Positions 1 to 5,452 are shown, numbered from the stretch's first letter. The stretch: DNA of 5,452 nt from Paracoccaceae bacterium (GCA_015487335.1 WFPZ01000259.1:1-5452); one strand, 5' to 3'. A program made the numbers and translations. The notes: a model not told the origin generated them from the sequence alone.

Positions 1-67
1 GATGAACATCATCAGCTTTGGCGCGGCGGCCGTGGCCATCTTCGCCATCGCCCGGCTGGCGCTTTGA
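1..67 (+). CDS. sdhD: Succinate dehydrogenase membrane anchor subunit, C-terminal end only (partial)
   Basis: Only the last 21 full codons are present; the gene begins upstream of the window. The visible tail (MNIISFGAAAVAIFAIARLAL, stop TGA at 65-67) is a hydrophobic alpha-helix that fits the final transmembrane helix of the small anchor protein SdhD. In complex II, SdhC and SdhD hold the SdhA/SdhB head on the inner membrane and contribute to the heme b and quinone sites. The assignment rests mainly on position, because sdhA follows 15 nt later in the usual sdhCDAB order. The heme and quinone ligands would be upstream and cannot be checked. The stop codon overlaps the ribosome binding site of sdhA, which implies one operon and possible translational coupling. 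Confidence 0.85.
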   Translation, partial: MNIISFGAAAVAIFAIARLAL

Positions 68-71
68 GGAG
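67..71 (+). promoter_or_regulatory. Ribosome binding site of sdhA
   Basis: AGGAG starts on the last base of the sdhD stop codon and lies 11 nt before the sdhA ATG at 83. The spacing is slightly long but no better candidate is present. The overlap with the stop suggests that ribosomes finishing sdhD can re-initiate on sdhA. Confidence 0.6.
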
Positions 72-82
72 CTAACAGGATC

Positions 83-1891
83 ATGGCAGCTTACGAATAC
101 GAGACGCACAACTATGACGTGGTGGTGGTCGGCGCCGGCGGCGCGGGGCTGCGCGCCACGCTGGGCATGGCCGAGCAGGGGCTGCGCACCGTCTGCGTGA
201 CGAAGGTCTTTCCCACCCGCAGCCATACCGTGGCCGCCCAGGGCGGGATCGCCGCATCCCTGGGCAACATGGGCCCCGACAACTGGCAGTGGCACATGTA
301 CGACACGGTGAAGGGCAGCGACTGGCTGGGCGACATCGACACCATCGAATACGTCACCCGCGAGGCGCCGCGCGCCGTCTACGAGCTGGAACATTACGGG
401 GTGCCGTTCTCGCGTACCGAGGAGGGAAAGATCTACCAGCGCCCCTTCGGCGGCCATACCACCGAGTTCGGCGAGGGTCCTCCGGTGCAGCGCACCTGTG
501 CCGCTGCAGACCGCACCGGGCATGCGATGCTGCATACCCTCTATGGCCAGAGCCTGAAGCAGAACGCCGAATTCTATGTCGAGTATTTTGCGCTCGATCT
601 GATCATGTCCGAAGACGGCGCCTGCACCGGCATCATGGCCTGGAAGCTCGATGACGGCACGCTGCACCGCTTCAATGCCAAGCTGGTGGTGCTGGCCACG
701 GGCGGCTCGGGGCGCACCTATTTCAGCTGCACCTCGGCGCATACCTGCACCGGCGACGGCGGCGGCATGGTAGCGCGCGCCGGGCTGCCCCTGCAGGATC
801 AGGAATTCGTGCAGTTCCACCCCACCGGCGTTTACGGCGCGGGAGTTCTGATCACCGAAGGGGTGCGCGGCGAGGGCGGCTATCTGACCAACTCGGAGGG
901 CGAGCGCTTCATGGAGCGTTACGCCCCCACCTACAAGGATCTGGCCAGCCGCGATGTGGTTTCGCGCTGCATGACGCTGGAGATCCGCGAGGGCCGTGGC
1001 GTCGGCCCCGAGAAGGACCACATCTACCTCAACCTCAACCACCTGCCGCGGGAGGTGATCGAAGAGCGCCTGCCGGGCATCGCCGAAAGCGCCCGCATCT
1101 TCGCCGGCGTCGACGTGACGAAGGATCCGATCCCGGTGATCCCCACCGCCCATTACAACATGGGCGGCATCCCCACGAACTACTGGGGCGAGGTGCTCAA
1201 CCCCACCGCCGAGGACCAGGATGCGGTGGTGCCGGGGCTGATGGCGGTGGGCGAGGCGGCCTGCGCCTCTCTCCACGGCGCCAACCGGCTGGGCTCCAAC
1301 TCGCTGATCGACCTCGTCGTGCTGGGCCGGGCGGCCTCGATCAGGGCAGGCCAGATCATCGATCCGAAGGCCGCGGTGCCCGAGGGGCCGAAGGCCGAGG
1401 TGGAGAAGATCCTCGACCGCTTCGATTCCATTCGCCATGCCGATGGCGCCAATCCCACGGCCCAGGTGCGGCTGAAGATGCAGAAGGCGATGCAGAAGGA
1501 TGCCGCCGTGTTCCGCACCGCCGAATCCCTGAAGGAGGGGTGCGAGGCGATCAGCACCATCTGGGACGAGATGCGGGACATCAAGGTGACCGACCGCTCG
1601 CTGATCTGGAACTCCGACCTGATGGAAACGCTGGAGCTGCACAACCTGATGGTCAATGCCATCACCACCGTCTATTCGGCCGAGGCGCGCACCGAAAGCC
1701 GCGGCGCCCATGCCCGCGAGGACTTTCCCGAGCGCGACGACAAGAACTGGCGCAAGCATACCATCTCGCGGGTGGACGAAAGCGGCAAGGTCAGCCTCAG
1801 CTACCGTGACGTCCACACCGAGCCCCTGACCCCGGCAGAGCAGGGGGGGATCGACGTCAGCAAGATCGCGCCCAAGAAGCGGGTATATTGA
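83..1891 (+). CDS. sdhA: Succinate dehydrogenase flavoprotein subunit
   Basis: This is the catalytic subunit of complex II. It oxidises succinate to fumarate in the TCA cycle and passes electrons from FAD to the SdhB iron-sulfur clusters on the cytoplasmic face of the inner membrane. The 602-residue length is normal for the family. Visible motifs are the N-terminal dinucleotide-binding GAGGAG at residues 17-22, the covalent FAD site RSHTVAAQGG with His48 (equivalent to E. coli His45), ATGGSG at 205-210, and HPTG with His246. Arg290 in ASRDVV is the expected proton-shuttle arginine, and His357 in TAHYNMGG and Arg402 in GANRLGSNSL are the expected dicarboxylate ligands. The C-terminus ends KKRVY, typical of alphaproteobacterial SdhA. 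ATG 83 is chosen because the flavin fold starts about 12 residues later, as usual. The stop overlaps the sdhB ribosome binding site. Nothing is missing or frameshifted. Confidence 0.99.
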   Translation: MAAYEYETHNYDVVVVGAGGAGLRATLGMAEQGLRTVCVTKVFPTRSHTVAAQGGIAASLGNMGPDNWQWHMYDTVKGSDWLGDIDTIEYVTREAPRAVYELEHYGVPFSRTEEGKIYQRPFGGHTTEFGEGPPVQRTCAAADRTGHAMLHTLYGQSLKQNAEFYVEYFALDLIMSEDGACTGIMAWKLDDGTLHRFNAKLVVLATGGSGRTYFSCTSAHTCTGDGGGMVARAGLPLQDQEFVQFHPTGVYGAGVLITEGVRGEGGYLTNSEGERFMERYAPTYKDLASRDVVSRCMTLEIREGRGVGPEKDHIYLNLNHLPREVIEERLPGIAESARIFAGVDVTKDPIPVIPTAHYNMGGIPTNYWGEVLNPTAEDQDAVVPGLMAVGEAACASLHGANRLGSNSLIDLVVLGRAASIRAGQIIDPKAAVPEGPKAEVEKILDRFDSIRHADGANPTAQVRLKMQKAMQKDAAVFRTAESLKEGCEAISTIWDEMRDIKVTDRSLIWNSDLMETLELHNLMVNAITTVYSAEARTESRGAHAREDFPERDDKNWRKHTISRVDESGKVSLSYRDVHTEPLTPAEQGGIDVSKIAPKKRVY

Positions 1892-1896
1892 GGAGG
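1891..1896 (+). promoter_or_regulatory. Ribosome binding site of sdhB
   Basis: AGGAGG begins on the last base of the sdhA TGA stop (1889-1891) and ends 5 nt before the sdhB ATG at 1902. It is the strongest Shine-Dalgarno sequence in the window, and the overlap with the sdhA stop indicates coupled translation of the two soluble complex II subunits. Confidence 0.8.
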
Positions 1897-1901
1897 CAGA
1901 A

Positions 1902-2681
1902 ATGGTTCAGTTCAGACTTCCGAAGAACAGCCGCATCCGCGTAGGCAAGACCTGGCCGAAGCCCGAGGGCGCGAAGAACCTGCGCAAGTTCCAGATCTAC
2001 CGCTGGGACCCCGACAGCGGCGAGAACCCGCGGGTCGATACCTATTTCGTCGACATGGATACCTGCGGCCCGATGGTTCTGGACGCGCTCATCAAGATCA
2101 AGAACGAGATCGACCCGACGCTATCGTTTCGCCGTTCCTGCCGCGAGGGCATCTGCGGATCCTGCGCCATGAACATCGATGGGAAAAACACGCTGGCCTG
2201 CATCTGCGGCATGGACGAAATCAAGGGCGACGTGAAGATCTACCCGTTGCCGCACATGCAGGTGGTCAAGGATCTGATCCCGGATCTGACGCATTTCTAT
2301 GCCCAGCACGCCTCGATCATGCCGTGGCTGGAAACTTACACCAACCGCCCCGAGCGCGAGTGGAAGCAGTCCATCGAAGACCGCAGGAAGCTGGACGGCC
2401 TCTACGAATGCGTGATGTGCGCAAGCTGTTCGACCAGCTGCCCCAGCTACTGGTGGAACTCCGATCGCTACCTTGGCCCGGCGGCCCTGCTGCACGCCTA
2501 CCGCTGGATCATCGACAGCCGCGACGAGGCCACGGGCGAGCGGCTCGATCAGCTGGAAGACCCGTTCAAGCTCTACCGCTGCCATACCATCATGAACTGC
2601 ACCAACACCTGCCCCAAGGGCCTGAACCCGGCCAAGGCGATTGCAGAGATCAAGAAACTGATGATGGAGCGGGTGGTGTGA
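1902..2681 (+). CDS. sdhB: Succinate dehydrogenase iron-sulfur subunit
   Basis: This subunit carries electrons from the SdhA flavin to ubiquinone through three Fe-S clusters. It has 259 residues. The N-terminal ferredoxin-like domain holds the [2Fe-2S] ligands Cys80, Cys85, Cys88 (SCREGICGSC) and Cys100. The C-terminal helical domain holds Cys170, Cys173 and Cys176 plus Cys237 for [4Fe-4S], and Cys180, Cys227 and Cys233 for [3Fe-4S]. All seven align with the E. coli ligands at a constant offset of 21 residues. Quinone-site residues Pro181, Trp184, Trp185 and His228 are also present at the same offset. The N-terminus is about 20 residues longer than in E. coli, as is normal in alphaproteobacteria and mitochondria. 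The start is fixed by the well-spaced AGGAGG. The stop codon lies inside a strong predicted hairpin (2670-2695), so transcript ending or processing may begin here. Confidence 0.99.
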   Translation: MVQFRLPKNSRIRVGKTWPKPEGAKNLRKFQIYRWDPDSGENPRVDTYFVDMDTCGPMVLDALIKIKNEIDPTLSFRRSCREGICGSCAMNIDGKNTLACICGMDEIKGDVKIYPLPHMQVVKDLIPDLTHFYAQHASIMPWLETYTNRPEREWKQSIEDRRKLDGLYECVMCASCSTSCPSYWWNSDRYLGPAALLHAYRWIIDSRDEATGERLDQLEDPFKLYRCHTIMNCTNTCPKGLNPAKAIAEIKKLMMERVV

Positions 2682-2695
2682 TCACGCACCACCCG
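2670..2695 (+). promoter_or_regulatory. RNA hairpin enclosing the sdhB stop codon
   Basis: The arm CGGGTGGTGTG (2670-2680) pairs with CGCACCACCCG (2685-2695). This gives 11 bp, with one G-U wobble in RNA and an ATCA loop. The sdhB stop TGA (2679-2681) sits at the tip. No T-tract follows, so it is not a classical intrinsic terminator. It could act as a 3'-end stabiliser or processing boundary that separates the abundant sdh message from the two downstream genes. The pairing is seen directly; the role is inferred. Confidence 0.5.
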
Positions 2696-2718
2696 GCGCC
2701 GCGGCCAGCCGCCCCTCC

Positions 2719-2937
2719 ATGCCGCTGGTAATCCTGCTGGCGGTCATTGCGCTGGCGGTGATGTTCTGGCGCTACCGGACGACAGGCTTGACCCGTAACT
2801 GCCGCTGGCGCGAAAATCGCGCCGCAGGCGAGTGGCGTTGCGCCTTTTGCGGTGCGGTGACGAGAACCGCCGATGGCGAACCGCCGGTGGTCTGCCTGCA
2901 GGGGCAAGAGCAGGGGCAGGAGCGGACAGATGCATGA
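2719..2937 (+). CDS. Small single-helix membrane protein with four cysteines (unknown function)
   Basis: The product has 72 residues. Residues 2-17 form one hydrophobic membrane helix. Arginines at 18, 20 and 26 follow it, so by the positive-inside rule the rest should lie in the cytoplasm. The soluble part has four cysteines (28, 41, 44, 59), including WRCAFC, which could form a zinc-ribbon-like or other metal site. The tail (61-72) is polar and rich in Gln and Glu. No family name is recognised with certainty; short proteins of this style occur in Rhodobacteraceae, but that is from memory. ATG 2719 is the only usable start, because an in-frame stop lies at 2662-2664 with no ATG, GTG or TTG between. 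No good Shine-Dalgarno sequence precedes it. The gene starts 37 nt after sdhB and its last 8 nt overlap the next gene, which argues that it is real and co-translated. Confidence 0.7.
   Translation: MPLVILLAVIALAVMFWRYRTTGLTRNCRWRENRAAGEWRCAFCGAVTRTADGEPPVVCLQGQEQGQERTDA
2918..2922 (+). promoter_or_regulatory. Ribosome binding site deciding the start of the DUF1989 gene
   Basis: AGGAG lies inside the 3' end of the small membrane-protein gene, 7 nt before ATG 2930. This selects ATG 2930 over the in-frame ATG at 2873, which would add 19 residues of low-complexity, Arg- and Gly-rich sequence. Confidence 0.7.
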
Positions 2938-3772
2938 CGAACCGGCCGATGCAGCCGCCCGCCGCGCCATCGTGCCGGTGCCCGTCTACTCTGCCGCAAG
3001 CCTGCCGCGGCCCGATCTGGCGCTTTACCTCAAGGCGCGGGCGGGGGCGCGCAAGAGGGATGAAATTCTCGTCCCCCCGCGCGAGGGGCGGTGCTTCCGG
3101 GTGGGCGCAGGCCAGTTCTTCCGCATCACCTGCACCGAAGGGCCGCAGGTCGGCGATCTCAACCTGTGGAACGCCCATGATCTTTCCGAGCGGTTCTATT
3201 CGGGCAAGACCCGCGCCCTGCATCGCACCCACCTGAGCACCGGTGACAGGCTGTGGTCCACCTTTCCCGGTCTGCGCCCGATGGCCACGATCATCGACGA
3301 TACGCTGGCCTGGTACGGCGTGGATGAGCACGGCTGTTCCGTCCATGACGTGATCGGCACCCGCTGCGACCCTTACACCCAGCACCTTCTGGCCGGTACC
3401 GATTACCACCATTGCTGCCATTCCAACCTCACCCGCGCCCTGGCGGCGGAAACCGGCCTGGGCCTGTCCAGGGCCGAGGCCCATGTGCACGACGTGCTCA
3501 ACGTCTTCATGTGCACCGGATTTCACCGGGAAACCGGGCGCTACCAGATGAAGGCCAGCCCGGTGCGCCCGGGCGACTACCTGGAGTTCTTCGCCGAGAT
3601 AGACCTGCTAGGTGCCCTGTCGGCCTGCCCCGGCGGGGATTGCGCCTCCGTCCACTCCAGCGACGAGGCCGCCTGCCATCCTCTGAAGGTGGAGATCTTC
3701 GCCCCCGAACGCCCGCCCGAAGGCTGGCGCCCGCCGCCGCTCAATGGCTACTCGGGCGGCCACGGCTTCTGA
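2930..3772 (+). CDS. DUF1989 / urea carboxylase-associated family protein
   Basis: The 280-residue protein matches the DUF1989 pattern through most of its length. It shows GQFFRITCTEGPQVGDLNLWNAHD (61-84, given only as landmarks), a THLSTGDRLWS segment (100-110), the RPMATIIDDT strand (116-125) and Cys146-Asp-Pro. It also has the Cys/His cluster HHCCHSN (160-166), NVFM (191-194), RPGDYLEF (213-220) and ALSACP (229-234). The clustered Cys and His residues suggest a metal site, as expected for the family. Characterised DUF1989 proteins include the two subunits of carboxyguanidine deiminase in guanidine breakdown; the members often accompany urea or guanidine carboxylase. Neither carboxylase is visible here, so only a hydrolase-like role on a small nitrogen compound can be suggested. 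The start overlaps the preceding gene by 8 nt, implying coupling to the membrane protein. An alternative start at 2873 was rejected. Confidence 0.9.
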   Translation: MHDEPADAAARRAIVPVPVYSAASLPRPDLALYLKARAGARKRDEILVPPREGRCFRVGAGQFFRITCTEGPQVGDLNLWNAHDLSERFYSGKTRALHRTHLSTGDRLWSTFPGLRPMATIIDDTLAWYGVDEHGCSVHDVIGTRCDPYTQHLLAGTDYHHCCHSNLTRALAAETGLGLSRAEAHVHDVLNVFMCTGFHRETGRYQMKASPVRPGDYLEFFAEIDLLGALSACPGGDCASVHSSDEAACHPLKVEIFAPERPPEGWRPPPLNGYSGGHGF

Positions 3773-3776
3773 TCAC

Positions 3777-3837
3777 GGCTGTCCGGAAAATACTCTCGGG
3801 AGTGAATCGCCCGCAAGGCGCAAGGCGGCGGACAGCC
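3777..3837 (+). repeat. Three-stem inverted-repeat structure just after the DUF1989 stop
   Basis: Perfect 9-bp arms GGCTGTCCG (3777-3785) and CGGACAGCC (3829-3837) enclose two small hairpins. These are ACTC/GAGT with a TCGG loop (3792-3803) and CGCC/GGCG with a 5-nt loop (3808-3820). GCAAGGC occurs twice in tandem (3813-3826). An alternative pairing AGGC (3823-3826) with GCCT (3835-3838) would compete with the outer stem. It starts 4 nt after the stop and has no T-tract. It may be a transcript-end or stability element, or one copy of a dispersed intergenic repeat; the sequence alone cannot decide. Confidence 0.5.
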
Positions 3838-3872
3838 TCCTATAGCATGTCTCGCCTGATCGGATTCATCTC

Positions 3873-3901
3873 GCCCGGGGCGCGCGCGCAGCGTCCCGGG
3901 C
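3873..3901. repeat. GC-rich hairpin in the convergent spacer (first of a pair)
   Basis: GCCCGGGGCGC (3873-3883) pairs with GCGTCCCGGGC (3891-3901). The stem is 11 bp with one G-T (wobble) pair and a 7-nt loop. Each arm contains CCCGGG, and an alternating CG run (3881-3889) crosses the left arm and loop. It lies between converging genes, so it may help end or protect either transcript, but no T-tract follows on either strand. Confidence 0.5.
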
Positions 3902-3932
3902 ATGCGCCCGCCCGCCCCCTCGGCGGGCGCAT
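3902..3932. repeat. GC-rich hairpin in the convergent spacer (second of a pair)
   Basis: ATGCGCCCGCC (3902-3912) is perfectly complementary to GGCGGGCGCAT (3922-3932), with a 9-nt loop. It abuts the preceding hairpin with no spacing. Its right arm also contains GGGCGC (3925-3930), which can instead pair with GCGCCC (3935-3940) around an ATTC loop, so two exclusive folds exist. A structure-based, T-tract-free bidirectional terminator is the plainest reading. Confidence 0.5.
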
Positions 3933-3950
3933 TCGCGCCCACCCGGGCGG

Positions 3951-3978
3951 CCGTCTGCCCTTCGGTTGCGCAGACAGG
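3951..3978. repeat. Hairpin downstream of deoD
   Basis: GTCTGC (3953-3958) pairs with GCAGAC (3970-3975), and CC/GG (3951-3952 with 3977-3978) extends it past a single bulged A. On the minus strand it is the first clear hairpin after the deoD stop, 37 nt beyond it, so it is a candidate 3' end for the deoD transcript. No T-tract follows. Confidence 0.35.
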
Positions 3979-4014
3979 CGACTCCGGTCGAGAACAACAT
4001 GCTTCAGCGCCGTT

Positions 4015-4719
4015 TCATTCGAAGGCGGCTTCCAGGGCAATCTCGACCATGTCGCCGAAGCTGCGCTCGCGTTCGCTGGCCGGCAGGGCCTCGCCGGTTT
4101 GCAGATGGTCGGAGACCGTCAGCACCGCCAGGGCCCGCTTTGCGTGTCGCGCGGCCAGGGTGTAGAGCTCCGCCGCCTCCATCTCGACGGCAAGAATGCC
4201 GTGGCGCACCATCTGCTCGTTCAGATCGGGGCGCTCGTCGTAGAAGGTGTCGGATGAATAGATCCCGCCGATGTGCAGCCCCACCTCGCGGCTCTCGGCC
4301 GCCCTTGCCGCGGCCTGCAGCAGGCCCCAGTCGGCGGCGGGGGCAAAATTGATTTCCTTCATGATGCCGCGCGACGGGGTGGAAATGGAACTGGCGGTCA
4401 TCGCCAGGATCACGTCGCGGACCTTCACCTTTTCCTGCATTCCCCCGCAAGAGCCGATGCGGATGAGCGTCTCCGCCCCGTAATCGCGGATCAGCTCGTT
4501 GACGTAGATGGAAAGCGACGGCATGCCCATGCCCGACCCCTGGATCGTCACCCGATGCCCCTTCCAGGTGCCGGTGAAGCCCAGCATGCCGCGCACGTCA
4601 TTGACGAGCTCAGCCCCTTCCAGAAAGGTTTCCGCCGCCCAGCGGGCGCGGTAGGGGTCGCCGGGCAGAAGCACCGTCGGGGCGATCTGTCCGGGTTCTG
4701 CGCCGATATGTGTGCTCAT
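4015..4719 (-). CDS. deoD: Purine nucleoside phosphorylase (DeoD type)
   Basis: This cytoplasmic enzyme splits purine (deoxy)ribonucleosides with phosphate into the free base and (deoxy)ribose-1-phosphate, for purine salvage and nucleoside catabolism. The 234 residues fit the hexameric, small-subunit NP-I family (E. coli 239). Every active-site residue of the E. coli enzyme appears at the same number as in its mature numbering: His4, Gly20 in PGDP, Arg24, Arg43, Arg87 and Ser90 (RIGSCGG), Glu179-Met180-Glu181 (VEMEAA), Ser203-Asp204 (TVSDH) and Arg217. The Asp204/Arg217 pair predicts use of both 6-oxo and 6-amino purines, unlike trimeric mammalian-type PNP. ATG 4719 (MSTHIG) is chosen because His4 then falls in place and AAGGGA lies 7 nt upstream; an ATG 8 codons earlier is less likely. 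The gene lies 62 nt after the FadR-type regulator and converges on the DUF1989 gene. Confidence 0.97.
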   Translation of the reverse strand: MSTHIGAEPGQIAPTVLLPGDPYRARWAAETFLEGAELVNDVRGMLGFTGTWKGHRVTIQGSGMGMPSLSIYVNELIRDYGAETLIRIGSCGGMQEKVKVRDVILAMTASSISTPSRGIMKEINFAPAADWGLLQAAARAAESREVGLHIGGIYSSDTFYDERPDLNEQMVRHGILAVEMEAAELYTLAARHAKRALAVLTVSDHLQTGEALPASERERSFGDMVEIALEAAFE

Positions 4720-4726
4720 TCGTCTT

Positions 4727-4732
4727 TCCCTT
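4727..4732 (-). promoter_or_regulatory. Ribosome binding site of deoD
   Basis: On the minus strand AAGGGA lies 7 nt before the ATG at 4719. It is a moderate match and supports this start over the upstream ATG at 4743. Confidence 0.5.
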
Positions 4733-4781
4733 GCTGCGGCCACGGGCCCTGCGGGTTTCGTCTTCTTCCCGCCGGACGGTT

Positions 4782-5452
4782 CTAGCGGGATTTCTCGTGC
4801 TCCAGGCGAAGGCGGGCGATGGCCTCGTTGCGCTCCAGCTTGCGCTGGGCGGCAAGAGCCTGTTCCACGTAGTCGAGATGCTCTTCCACCGCCTTGCGTG
4901 CCGCCACCGGATCGCGCGCCTGCAGGGCGTCGTTGATCTTGCGGTGCTGTTCCAGAAGGGCGCTGCGGGTGGTGCGCTGCTTGAACATCACTTGGCGGTT
5001 GTAGAACACCCCCTCCCGCAGCAGCTGGAACATCGAACGCATCATGTGCAGCATGATCACGTTGTGGCTGGCCTCCAGGATCGAGAGGTGAAACTCCGCG
5101 TCCAGCCGTGCGTCATCGGAGGCCCTGCGCTTCTCGGCGGCCGCGACCATCTTCTGAAACAGCGCGTCCACCACCTTGAGATCGGTGTCGGAGGCCATTT
5201 TTGCGGCGCGCTCGGCGGCCAGCCCCTCGATGTCGCGGCGAAACGAGATGTAGTCGAACAGCGCCTCGTCATGGCTGGCGAACAGCTTGACGAGCGCATC
5301 GGAAAAGGCCGAGCCCAGCACATCGGCCACATAGACGCCGGCCCCGGCGCGGCTGGTCAGCAGCCCCTTTTCCTGCAGGTCGGCCAGCGCTTCGCGCAGC
5401 GAAGGCCGCGACACGCCGAGGCGTTCGGCCAGTTCGCGCTCGGCCGGCAGCC
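4782..5452 (-). CDS. FadR-type GntR-family transcriptional regulator (N-terminus cut by window edge)
   Basis: The 222 visible residues start inside the winged helix-turn-helix: LPAERELAERLGVSRPSLREAL is split over the first 22 residues and is a textbook GntR recognition region, followed by the wing (GLLTSRAGAGVYV). The C-terminal part is an all-helical FCD ligand domain. It has Asp117 and His121 (DAEFH), His169 (EQHRKI) and His191 (EEHLDY), the Asp-His-His-His set that binds a metal and usually a carboxylate effector. Only about 10-30 N-terminal residues should be missing. A GTG at 5412-5414 is not the start because it falls within the HTH. It reads into deoD with a 62-nt gap, so it may control deoD and itself; FCD proteins usually act as repressors released by small organic acids. 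The effector is unknown. Confidence 0.93.
   Translation of the reverse strand, partial: LPAERELAERLGVSRPSLREALADLQEKGLLTSRAGAGVYVADVLGSAFSDALVKLFASHDEALFDYISFRRDIEGLAAERAAKMASDTDLKVVDALFQKMVAAAEKRRASDDARLDAEFHLSILEASHNVIMLHMMRSMFQLLREGVFYNRQVMFKQRTTRSALLEQHRKINDALQARDPVAARKAVEEHLDYVEQALAAQRKLERNEAIARLRLEHEKSR

Noticed and set aside
112..357. Minus-strand open frame inside sdhA
   Set aside because: It lies wholly opposite the conserved flavin-binding region of sdhA. Its codon pattern is the mirror of a GC-rich real gene and no protein family is recognised.
1180..1668. 162-codon minus-strand open frame inside sdhA
   Set aside because: It is antisense to the conserved sdhA C-terminal half. The Ser- and Arg-rich composition is typical of a shadow frame.
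2121..2585. Minus-strand open frame inside sdhB
   Set aside because: It is opposite the cluster-ligand regions of sdhB and shows no recognisable domain.
2873..2929. Upstream ATG as start of the DUF1989 gene
   Set aside because: It would overlap the small gene by 65 nt and add 19 unconserved-looking basic residues. ATG 2930 has AGGAG at 7 nt.
2744..3526. 260-codon minus-strand open frame over the DUF1989 gene
   Set aside because: The plus strand encodes a clear DUF1989 protein with a good ribosome binding site. The minus-strand product has no recognisable motif.
3773..4014. tRNA, small protein gene or CRISPR array in the convergent spacer
   Set aside because: There is no cloverleaf with a tRNA T-arm, no spaced direct-repeat array, and no short frame with a convincing ribosome binding site.
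3412..4257. 281-codon plus-strand open frame spanning the DUF1989 end, the spacer and deoD
   Set aside because: It runs out of frame through one real gene and antisense through another. The Arg/Pro-rich product looks like a shadow frame.
4720..4743. Extended deoD start at 4743
   Set aside because: The added MAAARERR is not found in the family as known, and the ribosome binding site fits ATG 4719.
4720..4781. Operator or terminator between the regulator and deoD
   Set aside because: Only a weak 5-bp GCGGG/CCCGC inverted repeat with a 12-nt loop (4751-4772) was seen. There is no FadR-like TGGT-N3-ACCA site and no T-tract.
4273..4785. 170-codon plus-strand open frame antisense to deoD
   Set aside because: deoD on the other strand has all its active-site residues; this frame has no recognisable domain.
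5412..5414. GTG as true start of the regulator
   Set aside because: In-frame codons continue upstream to the window edge and encode the first half of the GntR helix-turn-helix.

Overview
The window looks like chromosomal DNA from a high-GC alphaproteobacterium, most likely a member of the Rhodobacteraceae (Paracoccus/Rhodobacter-like). This rests on the strong G/C third-position bias, the character of the SdhA and SdhB proteins, and the sdhD-sdhA-sdhB order. It is an inference from protein character, not a database result.

Left part (1-2681, + strand): the distal half of the succinate dehydrogenase operon. It holds the last 21 codons of the membrane anchor sdhD, a complete flavoprotein gene sdhA and a complete iron-sulfur gene sdhB. 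Each Shine-Dalgarno sequence overlaps the stop codon of the gene before it, so the genes are tightly packed and probably translationally coupled. Covalent-FAD, catalytic and cluster-ligand residues are all in place, so complex II should be functional. An 11-bp hairpin sits exactly over the sdhB stop codon.

Middle part (2719-3772, + strand): a two-gene unit behind sdhB. The first gene encodes a 72-residue protein with one membrane helix and four cysteines. It overlaps by 8 nt a DUF1989 (urea carboxylase-associated family) gene of 280 codons. DUF1989 includes the two subunits of carboxyguanidine deiminase, but no guanidine or urea carboxylase gene is visible, so the substrate here is unknown.

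Convergent spacer (3773-4014): 242 bp without a gene, packed with inverted repeats. There is a three-stem fold just after the DUF1989 stop, then two back-to-back 11-bp hairpins with alternative pairings, then a smaller hairpin facing the end of the purine nucleoside phosphorylase gene. None is followed by a T-tract.

Right part (4015-5452, - strand): deoD, a purine nucleoside phosphorylase with the complete active-site set of the E. coli enzyme, preceded 62 nt upstream by a FadR-type (GntR/FCD) regulator whose extreme N-terminus lies outside the window. The two probably form one transcription unit.

Overall this is mostly ordinary core metabolism. The parts least explained are the small Cys4 membrane protein coupled to the DUF1989 protein, and the dense RNA-structure potential at the gene ends.
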